Shown piece by piece: positions 44,430-53,424 of a DNA stretch of 64,000 nt. The DNA comes from Sporosarcina limicola (GTDB lineage Bacteria > Bacillota > Bacilli > Bacillales_A > Planococcaceae): the NCBI RefSeq assembly GCF_014873855.1, contig NZ_JADBEL010000008.1, positions 67,741 to 131,740 on the forward strand. The letters run 5' to 3'. Each line of letters opens with the position of its first letter. Position 1 is the stretch's first letter. Below the pieces are notes generated by a model. The model searched no databases. It saw nothing but the letters and a program-made list of their open reading frames with translations, and had not been told where the DNA came from. The position numbers were made by a program, and so were the translations under genes.

Positions 44430-44632
44430 CTTCTCCTAGAATGAAAGAATTGCAGATTAGTTCCCAAGGTATCCTAAATATTGATACAATGGAACTATCA
44501 GAGTCGTGTGTTATTGTAATCAGCGACGGTAAAGCCAAGATGGCAGAGTTACCTTTACATGCTGATATGACAATTAAGACGTATAAAGGGATAGTGACCC
44601 GGGTTAATTGGGATGAGGGGGAAGAGTTTTGA
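44426..44632 (+). CDS. small phage protein, DUF3954-like
   Basis: The 68-residue protein has VIVISDGKAKMAELP and a TYKGIVTRVNW end, the pattern of small DUF3954 phage proteins. GTG start overlapping the previous stop after GGAGGTG; coupled to the next gene by another overlap. Confidence 0.5.
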   Translation: MTSPRMKELQISSQGILNIDTMELSESCVIVISDGKAKMAELPLHADMTIKTYKGIVTRVNWDEGEEF

Positions 44633-45078
44633 ATTGGAGTATAGTTGCGGTCGGTTTAAGCTTAATTGCGATTTTATTAAGTGTCTATCAATTTCACAAA
44701 TCTAGTTTATTATCGAAACCATCTTTTTATATTGACCTTTGGAAGAGAATGGGCGAAACGGAAAATTTGGAGTTGAAAATTCTTGAAAGAAGTAATACTG
44801 ATTATTTTCTAGAAGATGTATCGTTATTGACTGAAAGTGGAGAGGAAATTCATCTGGACCACAATTACAATCGTCACAGGATACTGGTAACTATTCCCGA
44901 CGGGGATTATATGTTCGGACTAAAATGTCGCTTGATCATCCGATACCGCTTGAAAAACAATAGTAGGTATCAAGCAACGTCACCTGAACTGATACTTAAC
45001 AACAAGTTTTCTAAAAATGAGGACTTTGAACATTATCTAAATATCGTTAGCGAAGTTACGAATAAGATTTTTGAATAA
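44629..45078 (+). CDS. membrane-anchored phage protein
   Basis: The 149-residue protein (TTG start) has one N-terminal helix (about residues 4-20) and a soluble beta-rich domain predicted inside the cytoplasm or outside depending on topology. Not recognised. It ends the operon before a strong terminator. Confidence 0.6.
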   Translation: MNWSIVAVGLSLIAILLSVYQFHKSSLLSKPSFYIDLWKRMGETENLELKILERSNTDYFLEDVSLLTESGEEIHLDHNYNRHRILVTIPDGDYMFGLKCRLIIRYRLKNNSRYQATSPELILNNKFSKNEDFEHYLNIVSEVTNKIFE

Positions 45079-45115
45079 TGAACGTTTTATTTAATAAGTC
45101 CCCGCCAGTCAACTG

Positions 45116-45170
45116 GAGGACAACGATTGATTACAGCATTACGCTGTGTCATTTGTTGTCCTCTTTTTTT
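45116..45170 (+). terminator. terminator with an inner hairpin
   Basis: GAGGACAAC pairs with GTTGTCCTC followed by seven T; the loop contains its own hairpin ACAGC/GCTGT. Confidence 0.8.
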
Positions 45171-45195
45171 ATTTCCGAAAAGGAGAGTGATAGAT

Positions 45196-45384
45196 ATGAG
45201 AACACTACAAAGTGAACTAATCAGAAATGGGCTTTTGCAGGCTTGTTCAAGCGTTGTAGATCAGAAGAGTACTATGAAGGGTAGACCGAAAGAACAGCTA
45301 TCACGTTGGGAGATTGAGGATTTGATGGGTGTTCGTAGGGATACATACAGACGGGGACCTGGTGGGGCATTTCGTAGACGATAA
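45196..45384 (+). CDS. small basic phage protein
   Basis: The 62-residue protein starts after AAAAGGAG and ends in an Arg-rich segment (LMGVRRDTYRRGPGGAFRRR). Probably nucleic-acid binding. Precedes the late regulator. Confidence 0.55.
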   Translation: MRTLQSELIRNGLLQACSSVVDQKSTMKGRPKEQLSRWEIEDLMGVRRDTYRRGPGGAFRRR

Positions 45385-45398
45385 ATGGGGGCGAACTT

Positions 45399-45830
45399 AT
45401 GACGGAGAAGCAGATTGAGCAGTTATTGAAGGATTATCATTGGATGATTAATAGCGTGAAGATTATGAGGGAAAACTTGAATGACATTGGCGTGGGATTG
45501 ACTGCTCAGTATGGGATTGAAGCAGTGATGCCTAAAGCACAAGGTGAAACGAGTGATCCGGTGTATCGAGAGGTAGTAAGGCGCAGCAAGCATCATGAAA
45601 AAATCATTGGCTATGAAAGTAAAGTGAAAATGATTCAAGAGCGCATTCATGTGATCGAGGATGTGAGGGAAGCTGAAGTTCTCCATTGGATCCTCGAGGG
45701 GAAAGGATACTCTTGGATAGCGCGGCATATGGGGTTATCTCACACTCATATTAAAAGGCTGAGTGCATCAATTGCAAAACAAATGGTCGAATATGTTCAT
45801 TATGTTCAAAACGTTCAAAAGTGCATTTAG
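45399..45830 (+). CDS. late transcription regulator, RinA/ArpU-like
   Basis: The 143-residue helical protein has a C-terminal helix-turn-helix resembling sigma region 4 (EGKGYSWIARHMGLSHTHIK, about residues 98-118). Its size and position upstream of the packaging genes match RinA/ArpU-type activators of late genes. It and the phage sigma factor are two candidate late controllers. Confidence 0.7.
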   Translation: MTEKQIEQLLKDYHWMINSVKIMRENLNDIGVGLTAQYGIEAVMPKAQGETSDPVYREVVRRSKHHEKIIGYESKVKMIQERIHVIEDVREAEVLHWILEGKGYSWIARHMGLSHTHIKRLSASIAKQMVEYVHYVQNVQKCI

Positions 45831-45987
45831 TTCAGAAATATCTTGTTATGAAAAAAGCTGATACCATGGAAGGTAGGTCGGGGAGTTGGGTGGTTTGAGG
45901 GTTTGAACTACGTCGATGTCCCCATTAAATATGAATGTTTATAATGCTCACAAAGCGTTGGTGTCACTATCTTTGTAGGGTTAAAAA

Positions 45988-46064
45988 TGGTATAATAATT
46001 ATACGGATAGAGAGGGCTTAATTACCCCAATCGAATCGGCAACATCCTGATTGCCTTTCCGTAT
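45988..46064 (+). promoter_or_regulatory. extended -10 promoter and structured leader
   Basis: TGG-TAATAT-like box reads TGGTATAAT (45988-45996) with no clear -35. The expected transcript begins near 46003, at a stem ATACGGA (46001) / TCCGTAT (46058) enclosing GGCAA/TTGCC (46038-46055). This leader precedes the 283-residue gene. The rest of the 250-bp gap shows nothing clear. Confidence 0.55.
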
Positions 46065-46093
46065 TTATTTCAACAGGACAACTGCAGGAGGTT

Positions 46094-46945
46094 TTGATAA
46101 TGGGTGATTTTATACCGGAATCAGTAAGAATAATAGGCGAAATGAACTTTGAGGGCAACATAATACCTCATGAATGGTATAAACATATTCGCTTCAAAAA
46201 TGGAAAAGTAGACATAAACGCTATCATCATATTGTCGGAGATTGTTTATTGGCATAGACCCACACTTGTGAAAGATGAAAGTAGCGGTCAAGTGCTGGGT
46301 TACAAGAAGAGATTTAATGCTGACTTATTACAAAGTTCTTATGATAGCTTTGCTGAACAATTCGGATTTACGAAAAGACAAGCATCGGATGCTATCAAAA
46401 GGTTAGAGGATTTTGGATTGCTTGAACGCGAATTCAGAAACATATTCGTAAACGGCATGGCGATATCAAATGTGCTTTATATTAAGTTGAATGCTCACGA
46501 AGTCGTTGATATTACAAGGAAATCAGACCCCTATCACGTTGTAACGTCAGAGGGTGCACTTCCTAACGTAACACCTAAAACGCTAGAACGTCTGACGTAT
46601 ACAGAGAGTACTACAAAGATTACTACAAAGACTAAAGAGATTAAAAGACACATCATTTCAAAAAATGACGGATATGTTTTAAGCTCCTATATTTCAAGAT
46701 ATGAGGACAAGTTCAAAAAAGAACATCCAACCGTGCGATTAGATCAACTTGAAGTTGTTAAAGAATTTATAGACGACATTGAATCAATCTATGATATCGA
46801 TAGCGGGAAATGGGATGATATTATTGATTATCATTTCAAGAACTTATCATCGAAGAATAATGGTAGCGTGTTATCATTCGCTAGTGGAGATTCAGCCCAA
46901 GGGGCAGTAAGGCGTTACATCGAAGAAATTGAATATGTATTTTAA
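46094..46945 (+). CDS. winged-helix replication-protein-like accessory gene
   Basis: The 283-residue protein has an N-terminal replisome-organiser-like region (IIPHEWYKHI, AIIILSEIVYWHRP, then FGFTKRQASDAIKRLEDFGL as the recognition helix segment), and a helical C-terminus. It resembles initiators of mobile elements but lies between the late regulator and terminase, far from the replication genes, with its own promoter. GCAGGAGG supports ATG 46094. Role not known. Confidence 0.65.
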   Translation: MIMGDFIPESVRIIGEMNFEGNIIPHEWYKHIRFKNGKVDINAIIILSEIVYWHRPTLVKDESSGQVLGYKKRFNADLLQSSYDSFAEQFGFTKRQASDAIKRLEDFGLLEREFRNIFVNGMAISNVLYIKLNAHEVVDITRKSDPYHVVTSEGALPNVTPKTLERLTYTESTTKITTKTKEIKRHIISKNDGYVLSSYISRYEDKFKKEHPTVRLDQLEVVKEFIDDIESIYDIDSGKWDDIIDYHFKNLSSKNNGSVLSFASGDSAQGAVRRYIEEIEYVF

Positions 46946-46993
46946 AGGATTTACACCTTTTTTGGCGAATGATGTCAGTGAGGAGGTGTATTG

Positions 46994-47266
46994 ATGTTCA
47001 AAACAAGTATCCAAGGAGCAATTTGCTATGAAGTAAAGAATTATAGGTATGTAGCTGCGGGCAGAAATATGGCTGAGTTCGAATTATTAATGTTCGAAAA
47101 CGGACAAATAGGAACTCAAGGAGAAATTCTTGCGACAAAAGAAAGTTTTTCTCCTGGTAAGGTTTATGAAGATATCGACGTGGCGGTACAAGAAATGATT
47201 GATATCATAGAAGAAAAAGTGAAAGATGATGATTGGGTAAAGAAAACACAACAATATTCATTTTAA
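46994..47266 (+). CDS. hypothetical phage protein
   Basis: The 90-residue acidic protein starts at ATG 46994 after GAGGAGGTG. Not recognised. Followed at once by the first copy of the 46-bp repeat. Confidence 0.6.
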   Translation: MFKTSIQGAICYEVKNYRYVAAGRNMAEFELLMFENGQIGTQGEILATKESFSPGKVYEDIDVAVQEMIDIIEEKVKDDDWVKKTQQYSF

Positions 47267-47308
47267 AGCATCTCTCCGGAGGTGCTTCTTCTATGACAAA
47301 AAATGCAA
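47263..47308. repeat. left copy of an imperfect 46-bp direct repeat
   Basis: It contains a small hairpin AGCATCTC/GGAGGTGCT and the string TTCTATGACAAAAAATGCAA. A related copy lies at 48262-48306 on the other side of the lipoprotein gene. Confidence 0.7.
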
Positions 47309-47398
47309 CTGGGATGATGTGGGTGCTGCTTGATGTGCGGGTGTTCTTTTTATTCGGAATTAGGTATGATGGATTAAAAGAATAGTGGGGGATTTAAG

Positions 47399-48244
47399 TT
47401 GAAACGAATATTATTTTTATTTATGGCTGCTATGATGTTAGGTGCTTGCGGAAACGATGCAGCACCGAAGGAAGAAACACCGAAGATAGAGCCGGTTGCG
47501 GTTGAAAAAGAATCAATTGAGGTTACGATGAACGTTGAACCGGTCATCCAAGAGGACGGCAAAGTTTATTTCCTTGGAAAAACAAACTTGCCGGATCATG
47601 CGGAATTGATGTTTACTGTTACGGGTGATGATTTCATGGGTCAAATAAAAGAAGTGATTATAGATGGTGCGTTTGAAACGGAAAGCTTCAGTGAAAAAGG
47701 TGAAGCTTTACCGGCTGGCGAATACGAACTTTCAGTAACTCTTTCAATTCCATCTACACAGGATAAAAAATTCACAGAAGTAGCCGGAAAAGATTATGAA
47801 TTTTTAACGGGCAATCTTATGGATGATGATGGAATCGGAAAGTCTATGGAATACGAATTCACGTTTGCAATCGAACAATCAAAAGCTAAAGAAACAGTTA
47901 AAGTCGATGAAAAAGAGAGAAATATGACTAATGAAGAACTCATGGAAATCTTGGATTACAATGCACTTGGTGAGAATGATGAATTAGTTAGTGTATCCAT
48001 TGAAGGTGACGAAATTAAAGCAGTTATCAAATTAGCGCCGCATGACATACTACCAGCAGAAAATGTTGCGGGGGTATCTTATAGCCAAGCTTCGGATGAA
48101 CTTCTTACTTTTGGATATTGGAAAGTTTTAACAATTGAATACGTAGATGTTGGAACAATCAGCATGAATCGTTCGGAAAAGGAAACGAACGAATATGATA
48201 TGGATTATTTTCCGACAGCAGAAATCGAGAAACGATTGAAATAA
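47399..48244 (+). CDS. phage-borne lipoprotein
   Basis: The 281-residue protein (TTG start after GTGGGGG) has a lipoprotein signal with lipobox LGAC (Cys17), an acidic linker and an extracytoplasmic domain; residues about 45-150 look beta-rich. Unrelated to virion functions. Its position between direct repeats upstream of terminase marks it as cargo, possibly lysogenic conversion or superinfection exclusion. Confidence 0.7.
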   Translation: MKRILFLFMAAMMLGACGNDAAPKEETPKIEPVAVEKESIEVTMNVEPVIQEDGKVYFLGKTNLPDHAELMFTVTGDDFMGQIKEVIIDGAFETESFSEKGEALPAGEYELSVTLSIPSTQDKKFTEVAGKDYEFLTGNLMDDDGIGKSMEYEFTFAIEQSKAKETVKVDEKERNMTNEELMEILDYNALGENDELVSVSIEGDEIKAVIKLAPHDILPAENVAGVSYSQASDELLTFGYWKVLTIEYVDVGTISMNRSEKETNEYDMDYFPTAEIEKRLK

Positions 48245-48261
48245 ATATCAATTAAATAAAA

Positions 48262-48306
48262 TTAAAAGCATCCTTGGGGGTGCTTTTTCTATGTCGTAAA
48301 ATGCAA
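48262..48306. repeat. right copy of the imperfect direct repeat, with terminator
   Basis: AAGCATCC/GGGTGCTT hairpin followed by TTTTT, then TCTATGTCGTAAAATGCAA, matching the left copy at 47263-47308. It can act as the terminator of the lipoprotein gene. Confidence 0.7.
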
Positions 48307-48328
48307 ATAGCATAATGAGGTGATGCCA

Positions 48329-48787
48329 TTGAATGAACGAAAAATGACAGTGAAACAACAAGCTTTTGCAGATAACTACATCGAGTTAGGAAACGCCACA
48401 GAAGCTTATTTAAAGGCCTATACGAATGTTAAGAAGGAAGCGACAGCAAGGGCAAATGGAAGTAGATTGCTAACAAATGCTAACGTTTCTGCTTATATAG
48501 AAAATCGTATGGAAGAATTGAAGTCCGAACGTGTTGCTGATCAACAAGAAATCCTAGAGACACTGACAGCTGTACTGAGAGGAGAGGCGAATGGTGCGGC
48601 ATTAGTTGGTATGGGTATGGGTGAGCAATATATGAAAAAAGATATGAAGCCTTCTGTTGCTGAGCGTGTGAAAGCGGCTGAATTGTTGGGTAAACGACAC
48701 AAGCTGTGGACTGATAAAGTGGAGACGGAAGTAACTGGCGCTGTTCAATTCATCGATGACATAAGCGGTGATGGAAATGACGGCTAA
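48329..48787 (+). CDS. terS: terminase small subunit
   Basis: The 152-residue protein starts with the typical MTVKQQAFADNYIELGNATE segment of phage terminase small subunits (helix-turn-helix, about residues 6-55), and has an oligomerisation region after it. It recognises the packaging site, probably near its own gene. TTG 48329 is best spaced from GAGGTG. Overlaps the large subunit. Confidence 0.88.
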   Translation: MNERKMTVKQQAFADNYIELGNATEAYLKAYTNVKKEATARANGSRLLTNANVSAYIENRMEELKSERVADQQEILETLTAVLRGEANGAALVGMGMGEQYMKKDMKPSVAERVKAAELLGKRHKLWTDKVETEVTGAVQFIDDISGDGNDG

Positions 48788-50069
48788 AAAACTATCCGAA
48801 TTCCTTCCTAAAGCGTTCCATCCGGTTTGGCGAGCTGCTATTGCAGAAGAGATTCTAAACATCGTCAGTAAAGGTGGTCGTGGGTCGGGTAAGTCGTCTG
48901 ATGTTGCGCATGTCATTGTTCAGTTGCTAATGCGCTACGCAGTGAATGCAGTCGGTATCCGGAAGGTCGATAATACGATTGAGTTGTCCATCTTTGAACA
49001 AATGAAATGGGCCATATCAGAACAAGGTGTTTCCCATCTATTCAAGGTTAATAAATCACCTATGCGGATCACGTACCTTCCAAGAGGGAACTACATGGTG
49101 TTTCGTGGTGCTCAAGAGCCAGAACGAATTAAATCATTGAAGTCCGCAAACTTTCCTTTTGCTATTGCATGGCTTGAAGAATTAGCTGAATTCAAAACAG
49201 AAGACGAAGTAACAACCATCACCAACTCCTTATTACGTGGAGAATTGGACGATGGTCTTTTTTATAAGTTCTTCTTCAGTTACAACCCACCAAAGCGTAA
49301 ACAATCGTGGGTGAATAAGAAGTATGAGACGTCATTTCAGCCTTCTAATACGTTAGTTCATCATTCGACATACCTAGACAACCCGTTCATCTCCAAACAG
49401 TTCATAACGGAAGCGGAGGCGACCAAAGAACGTAACATGCGCCGGTACGAATGGGAATATGAAGGAAAGGCAGTTGGTTCAGGAGTGGTCCCATTCGATA
49501 ACTTGAAAGTGAAGGCAGGAAGCATCACAGATGAAATGGTTAAGGTCTTTGACAACATCCGACAAGCGGTTGACTTTGGATATGGTCCGGACCCATTAGC
49601 GTTTGTCCGATGGCATTATGACAAGAATAAGAATGGTATTTATGCCATTGATGAATTTTACGGACAAAAGATTAGTAACAGAGAATTAGCGAAGTGGATA
49701 AAAACAAAAGGCTACGAGAGTAATGATATCGCTGCCGACTCCGCTGAACCTAAATCTATCGATGAATTAAAGCTTGAACATGGTATCAGGCGCATCAAAG
49801 GAGCGAAGAAAGGCCCTGACTCGGTTGAGTACGGCGAGGAGTGGCTTGATGACCTGGACTTTATTTGCATCGACCCGTTACGTACTCCGAATATCGCAAG
49901 AGAGTTCGAGAATATCGACTATCAAACGGACCGTGATGGTAATCCGAAAGCACGTCTCGAAGACAAGGATAATCACACGATTGATTCCACACGATATGCG
50001 TTTGAAAGTGATATGAAGAAGAATAACAAGGTACGAGTAAGTAGTAAATCAAAACTAGGATTGAGGTGA
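48777..50069 (+). CDS. terL: terminase large subunit (PBSX type)
   Basis: Packaging motor ATPase and nuclease. The 430-residue protein has Walker A GGRGSGKSSDVAH (about residue 34), Walker B FAIAWLEELAEF (about 130), and nuclease Asp residues in AVDFGYGPDP (about 265) and HTIDSTRYAFE near the end. Close to the PBSX/SPP1 group. Confidence 0.94.
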   Translation: MTAKKLSEFLPKAFHPVWRAAIAEEILNIVSKGGRGSGKSSDVAHVIVQLLMRYAVNAVGIRKVDNTIELSIFEQMKWAISEQGVSHLFKVNKSPMRITYLPRGNYMVFRGAQEPERIKSLKSANFPFAIAWLEELAEFKTEDEVTTITNSLLRGELDDGLFYKFFFSYNPPKRKQSWVNKKYETSFQPSNTLVHHSTYLDNPFISKQFITEAEATKERNMRRYEWEYEGKAVGSGVVPFDNLKVKAGSITDEMVKVFDNIRQAVDFGYGPDPLAFVRWHYDKNKNGIYAIDEFYGQKISNRELAKWIKTKGYESNDIAADSAEPKSIDELKLEHGIRRIKGAKKGPDSVEYGEEWLDDLDFICIDPLRTPNIAREFENIDYQTDRDGNPKARLEDKDNHTIDSTRYAFESDMKKNNKVRVSSKSKLGLR

Positions 50070-50073
50070 TTAC

Positions 50074-51465
50074 ATGGCAATCAGACGTGACAGGGACTTG
50101 ATAGAAGACCTGGGCAACATCCCCACGGAAATAATATCTAACTGCATCGAGGAGCATCTGAGCGGCGTCCCGCGGCTTACTAAATTGGATAATTACTATA
50201 TTGGTGAACATGCGATATTAACGCGAGAAACCAACGAAGAGATGCAGCTACCAAACAATAAAGTTGTGGCGAATCATGCAAAATACATTACGGACATGGC
50301 GACGGGGTACGTATTCGGTAAGCCTATCAAGTATGAAGGCGATAGCGTGGAAGCAATAACAGAAGCATTTAAGCTGATCGATATTGTCTCTCATGATTCG
50401 GAGTTATCGAAGGACTTATCAGTGTTTGGTGTGGGGTTGGAACTGAATTTCATGTCATCTGACGAGGTGCCGATTCCTAAAGTCACCGTAATAGATCCCC
50501 GGCATATCTTTCTGGTAGAGGATGATACGGTTGAACATAAGCCGCTGTTCGCCGTTCATTATTACGAGAAGCGAGACATTAAGAATGAACCAATCGGGTT
50601 TAGTGTAATGGTGTACACGGAAACGAACGTCACGAAATACTTTATCAAGGAAGCGGACAGTACGGACTTCGAACTGATTGAATCTGAACCGCATTTTTAT
50701 AACGCAGTCCCCGTTGTAGAGTACAGCAATAACGAGGAGCAGCAGGGCGACTTTGAACAGCAGTTAAGTCTGATAGACGCTTATAACATCATCCAGTCGG
50801 ACAGAGTGAATGATAAAGAGCAACTGGTAGATGCCATCTTGATGGTCAAGGGTATAAGCTTCGGCGATGATGCGACTGAACAGGCAGAGACTGCTAGAAT
50901 GTTAGCGACGCACAAGATACTTGAATTGCCCGCGGCTGATGCTGACGCTGAATGGCTAACTAAGACACTTAATGAAACACAGGTTGAGGTCTTGAAGGAT
51001 GCAATCAAATCAGACATCCATGAGTTCTCGTTAATCCCGAATTTGACTGACGAGAATTTCGCATCCAACAGCTCGGGAGTGGCCATGAAATACAAACTGT
51101 TTGGCTTGGAACAATTGGCGGTCATCAAGGAGCGTTACTACACGCAAGGGTTGCGAAAGCGGCTGGCGCTATTTTCAAACATCCTGAACGTCAAGGGACA
51201 AGCATCTGACGTGTCCGATATCGTTATCTATATGTATCGCAATCTCCCAGAAGCCGATGTAAGTATCGATGAGATTGTTAAGCTGATTGATTTCGTGAGT
51301 AATGAGACGTTGCTTGGATTGCTTCAATTTGTAGACGCTCCGGAGGAAGAAATTGAACGTGTTCGAGAGCAGTTGAAAGAGAGGTCAGAACGTGAACAGA
51401 AAGCGTTCGGGATGCCGTTTGACGATGCGGATGTGATTGAAGATGACGTTAAAGAAGCCGAGTAA
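50074..51465 (+). CDS. portal protein, SPP1 gp6 family
   Basis: Forms the dodecameric DNA channel at the capsid vertex. The 463-residue protein has the family features YYIGEHAI, NNKVVANHAKYITDMATGY and a C-terminal helical SGVAMKYKLFGLEQLA region. TGAGGTG before the ATG. It overlaps the MuF gene. Confidence 0.93.
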   Translation: MAIRRDRDLIEDLGNIPTEIISNCIEEHLSGVPRLTKLDNYYIGEHAILTRETNEEMQLPNNKVVANHAKYITDMATGYVFGKPIKYEGDSVEAITEAFKLIDIVSHDSELSKDLSVFGVGLELNFMSSDEVPIPKVTVIDPRHIFLVEDDTVEHKPLFAVHYYEKRDIKNEPIGFSVMVYTETNVTKYFIKEADSTDFELIESEPHFYNAVPVVEYSNNEEQQGDFEQQLSLIDAYNIIQSDRVNDKEQLVDAILMVKGISFGDDATEQAETARMLATHKILELPAADADAEWLTKTLNETQVEVLKDAIKSDIHEFSLIPNLTDENFASNSSGVAMKYKLFGLEQLAVIKERYYTQGLRKRLALFSNILNVKGQASDVSDIVIYMYRNLPEADVSIDEIVKLIDFVSNETLLGLLQFVDAPEEEIERVREQLKERSEREQKAFGMPFDDADVIEDDVKEAE

Positions 51466-53038
51466 CGCTTACTGGGATAAGCGAGCCAATGCAAGGATGG
51501 CAAAATATCACCGGGATGCTGATGCGACTGTAAAGACGGTAACTAAAGCTTACGACAAAGCGCAAAAGGATATGGCGTCGGAAGCTGAAAAGATATTCGG
51601 TAAGTTTGCGAAGGACGGAAATCTGTCGACAGAAGAAGCCTGGAAGCTGCTGAATGAAACGATTCCGAAAGCTGAATGGACATCGATAAAAGCGAAGATA
51701 GGCGACATTAAAGATCCAAGGATTAAACGTCAAATGTTGAACCGTCTAAATGCTCCTGCATACAGCGCACGTATTACTCGTTTAGAAGCGTTAAAAGAAA
51801 ATACGTATCTACAGTCAAAGATTATTGCAGACGCTGAAATTCAAGCGAGTACAAACGGTTACATCGGAACGATTAACGATGCTTATTACAGAACGATGTT
51901 TGACGTTCAAAAGGGTATTGGAGTAGGATTTGATTTTGCGACTATGCCGAACCGCACCATTGAGACAATTCTTAAGAATCCGTGGTCCGGCAAACAGTTT
52001 TCATCCCGTATTTGGGATAACACGGATGTACTTGCCCAACAAATAACAGAGGTTATTACGGCGGGGTTTATGAGTGGGACAGGAACGCGGCAAATGCGTT
52101 CCGAACTCATGGAGCGGATGAACGTAGGCAAGCATGCAGCTAATCGTCTTATCCGGACGGAAACAACGTACATGGCGAATGCAGCTGAAACCGAAAGCTA
52201 TAAAGAAGCAGGCATTGATGAGTATATGTTCCTCGCTACTTTGGATAACAAGACGTCCAAAAAGTGCCAAGGTCTCGACAGAAAGATATTCAAAGTTAAG
52301 GATGCGATGGCAGGATTAAACCTTCCCCCGATGCATCCTTTTTGCCGTTCGACAACCCGAGCCTATTTAGGTGAAAAGTTCATGCAAGGTGCACAGCGAA
52401 GAGCGAGGAATCCGGTCACAGGTAAAAATGAGCTTGTTCCAGCGAGCATGAATTATCCTGAGTGGCGTAAGAGTATTGATGATAAGCACGGCAAGGATCA
52501 AGTTGATAGGATAGAAAAACAGGACAAGAACAAAGCGACTGACAAGAAGCAATTTGAGAAGTACAAACTTATTTATGGAAAAGACTTAGGGGCTAAAAAC
52601 TTTGCTGAGTTCCAAGATCTGAAGTACAATAAGGGTGAAACATGGGAGAATATAAAGAGTCAAAAACAACAGGTTTTGAATTCAACAGATTACCGGGATT
52701 CTTTCAAAGGTAAGTTTGGTAATAAAGAAGTTAGAGAATGGTACATTACCCATGATAAAAATATAGTGGGGAATCTGGACAGGAATAGCAGCATTAAAGA
52801 ACAGGCTGTCCAAGCACATTCAGCAAGAAATAAGTACAGGACTGAAGCTCGCTTGATGATGAGTGACAGAAAGCAAGCTGATCTGCTAAATGAAACGCAA
52901 AAGAATCTGACCCTGGATGAATTGGTTAAAAGTAAAATGGACCGTAAAGGTTTATCGAAAGATGAAGCGTATGCGGACATTATTGAAACCGCAGGAAAAA
53001 CGAATAAAAAGGTTAATGAAAGATTCAAACTAGAATAG
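51443..53038 (+). CDS. MuF/SPP1 gp7-type minor head protein with toxin-like C-terminus
   Basis: The 531-residue protein has the MuF head-morphogenesis domain at about residues 150-310 (RLIRTETTYMANAA and the Cys-containing TSKKCQGLDRK, then LPPMHPFCRS), a charged linker, and an extra C-terminal domain from about 400 (REWYITHDKNI and KSKMDRKGLSKDEAYADIIE). MuF proteins of temperate phages often end in polymorphic toxin domains; the following small gene would fit an immunity protein. The fold of this tail is not recognised. Confidence 0.85.
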   Translation: MTLKKPSNAYWDKRANARMAKYHRDADATVKTVTKAYDKAQKDMASEAEKIFGKFAKDGNLSTEEAWKLLNETIPKAEWTSIKAKIGDIKDPRIKRQMLNRLNAPAYSARITRLEALKENTYLQSKIIADAEIQASTNGYIGTINDAYYRTMFDVQKGIGVGFDFATMPNRTIETILKNPWSGKQFSSRIWDNTDVLAQQITEVITAGFMSGTGTRQMRSELMERMNVGKHAANRLIRTETTYMANAAETESYKEAGIDEYMFLATLDNKTSKKCQGLDRKIFKVKDAMAGLNLPPMHPFCRSTTRAYLGEKFMQGAQRRARNPVTGKNELVPASMNYPEWRKSIDDKHGKDQVDRIEKQDKNKATDKKQFEKYKLIYGKDLGAKNFAEFQDLKYNKGETWENIKSQKQQVLNSTDYRDSFKGKFGNKEVREWYITHDKNIVGNLDRNSSIKEQAVQAHSARNKYRTEARLMMSDRKQADLLNETQKNLTLDELVKSKMDRKGLSKDEAYADIIETAGKTNKKVNERFKLE

Positions 53039-53050
53039 GTGGTGGTTGGC

Positions 53051-53287
53051 GTGAAAGTATATGACGTGTGCAATGTGACAGACCGGGATCTTTTTGAAAA
53101 ATGTTTTGAAAAACTAAAAAAGATTGAGGATTTTAATCCTGAAGGCAAGGTACTAGAAGATGTCGACGGTTCCCTGTTAGCCGTATTTAAGTACCAAGGC
53201 ACGAAGGTAGTATTATTAAATGATGAGCAGATCGGAGCGTTATATATTAAATCGGAAATGGATATAGAACATTTGATATTCAATTAA
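53051..53287 (+). CDS. small acidic protein, candidate immunity partner of the MuF tail
   Basis: The 78-residue acidic protein (GTG 53051 after GGTGGTGG) lies 12 bases after the MuF gene and is followed by a terminator. The position and size are those of immunity proteins beside MuF toxins. Its own sequence gives no known domain. Confidence 0.5.
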   Translation: MKVYDVCNVTDRDLFEKCFEKLKKIEDFNPEGKVLEDVDGSLLAVFKYQGTKVVLLNDEQIGALYIKSEMDIEHLIFN

Positions 53288-53323
53288 GCACTTTCAACCG
53301 TATCCCGGTAGAGAGTGCTTTTT
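53286..53323 (+). terminator. terminator after the MuF module
   Basis: AAGCACT/AGTGCTT stem with T-run. Confidence 0.75.
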
Positions 53324-53340
53324 ATATTATCTAGAAAGGG

Positions 53341-53409
53341 GAATTCTACCCATGTAAACCAGATATCTTTGAAGCCACCTATGAAATCGTTGAACATGAC
53401 AATGACTGA
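53341..53409 (+). pseudogene. C-terminal remnant of a phage protein
   Basis: A 22-codon open segment with no start reads EFYPCKPDIFEATYEIVEHD and then stops. The KPDIFEATYE ending is common at the C-terminus of small PGDYG-like phage proteins. The rest of the gene is missing upstream, where the terminator lies. Confidence 0.45.
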
Positions 53410-53424
53410 AAGGAAGTGGTCCAT

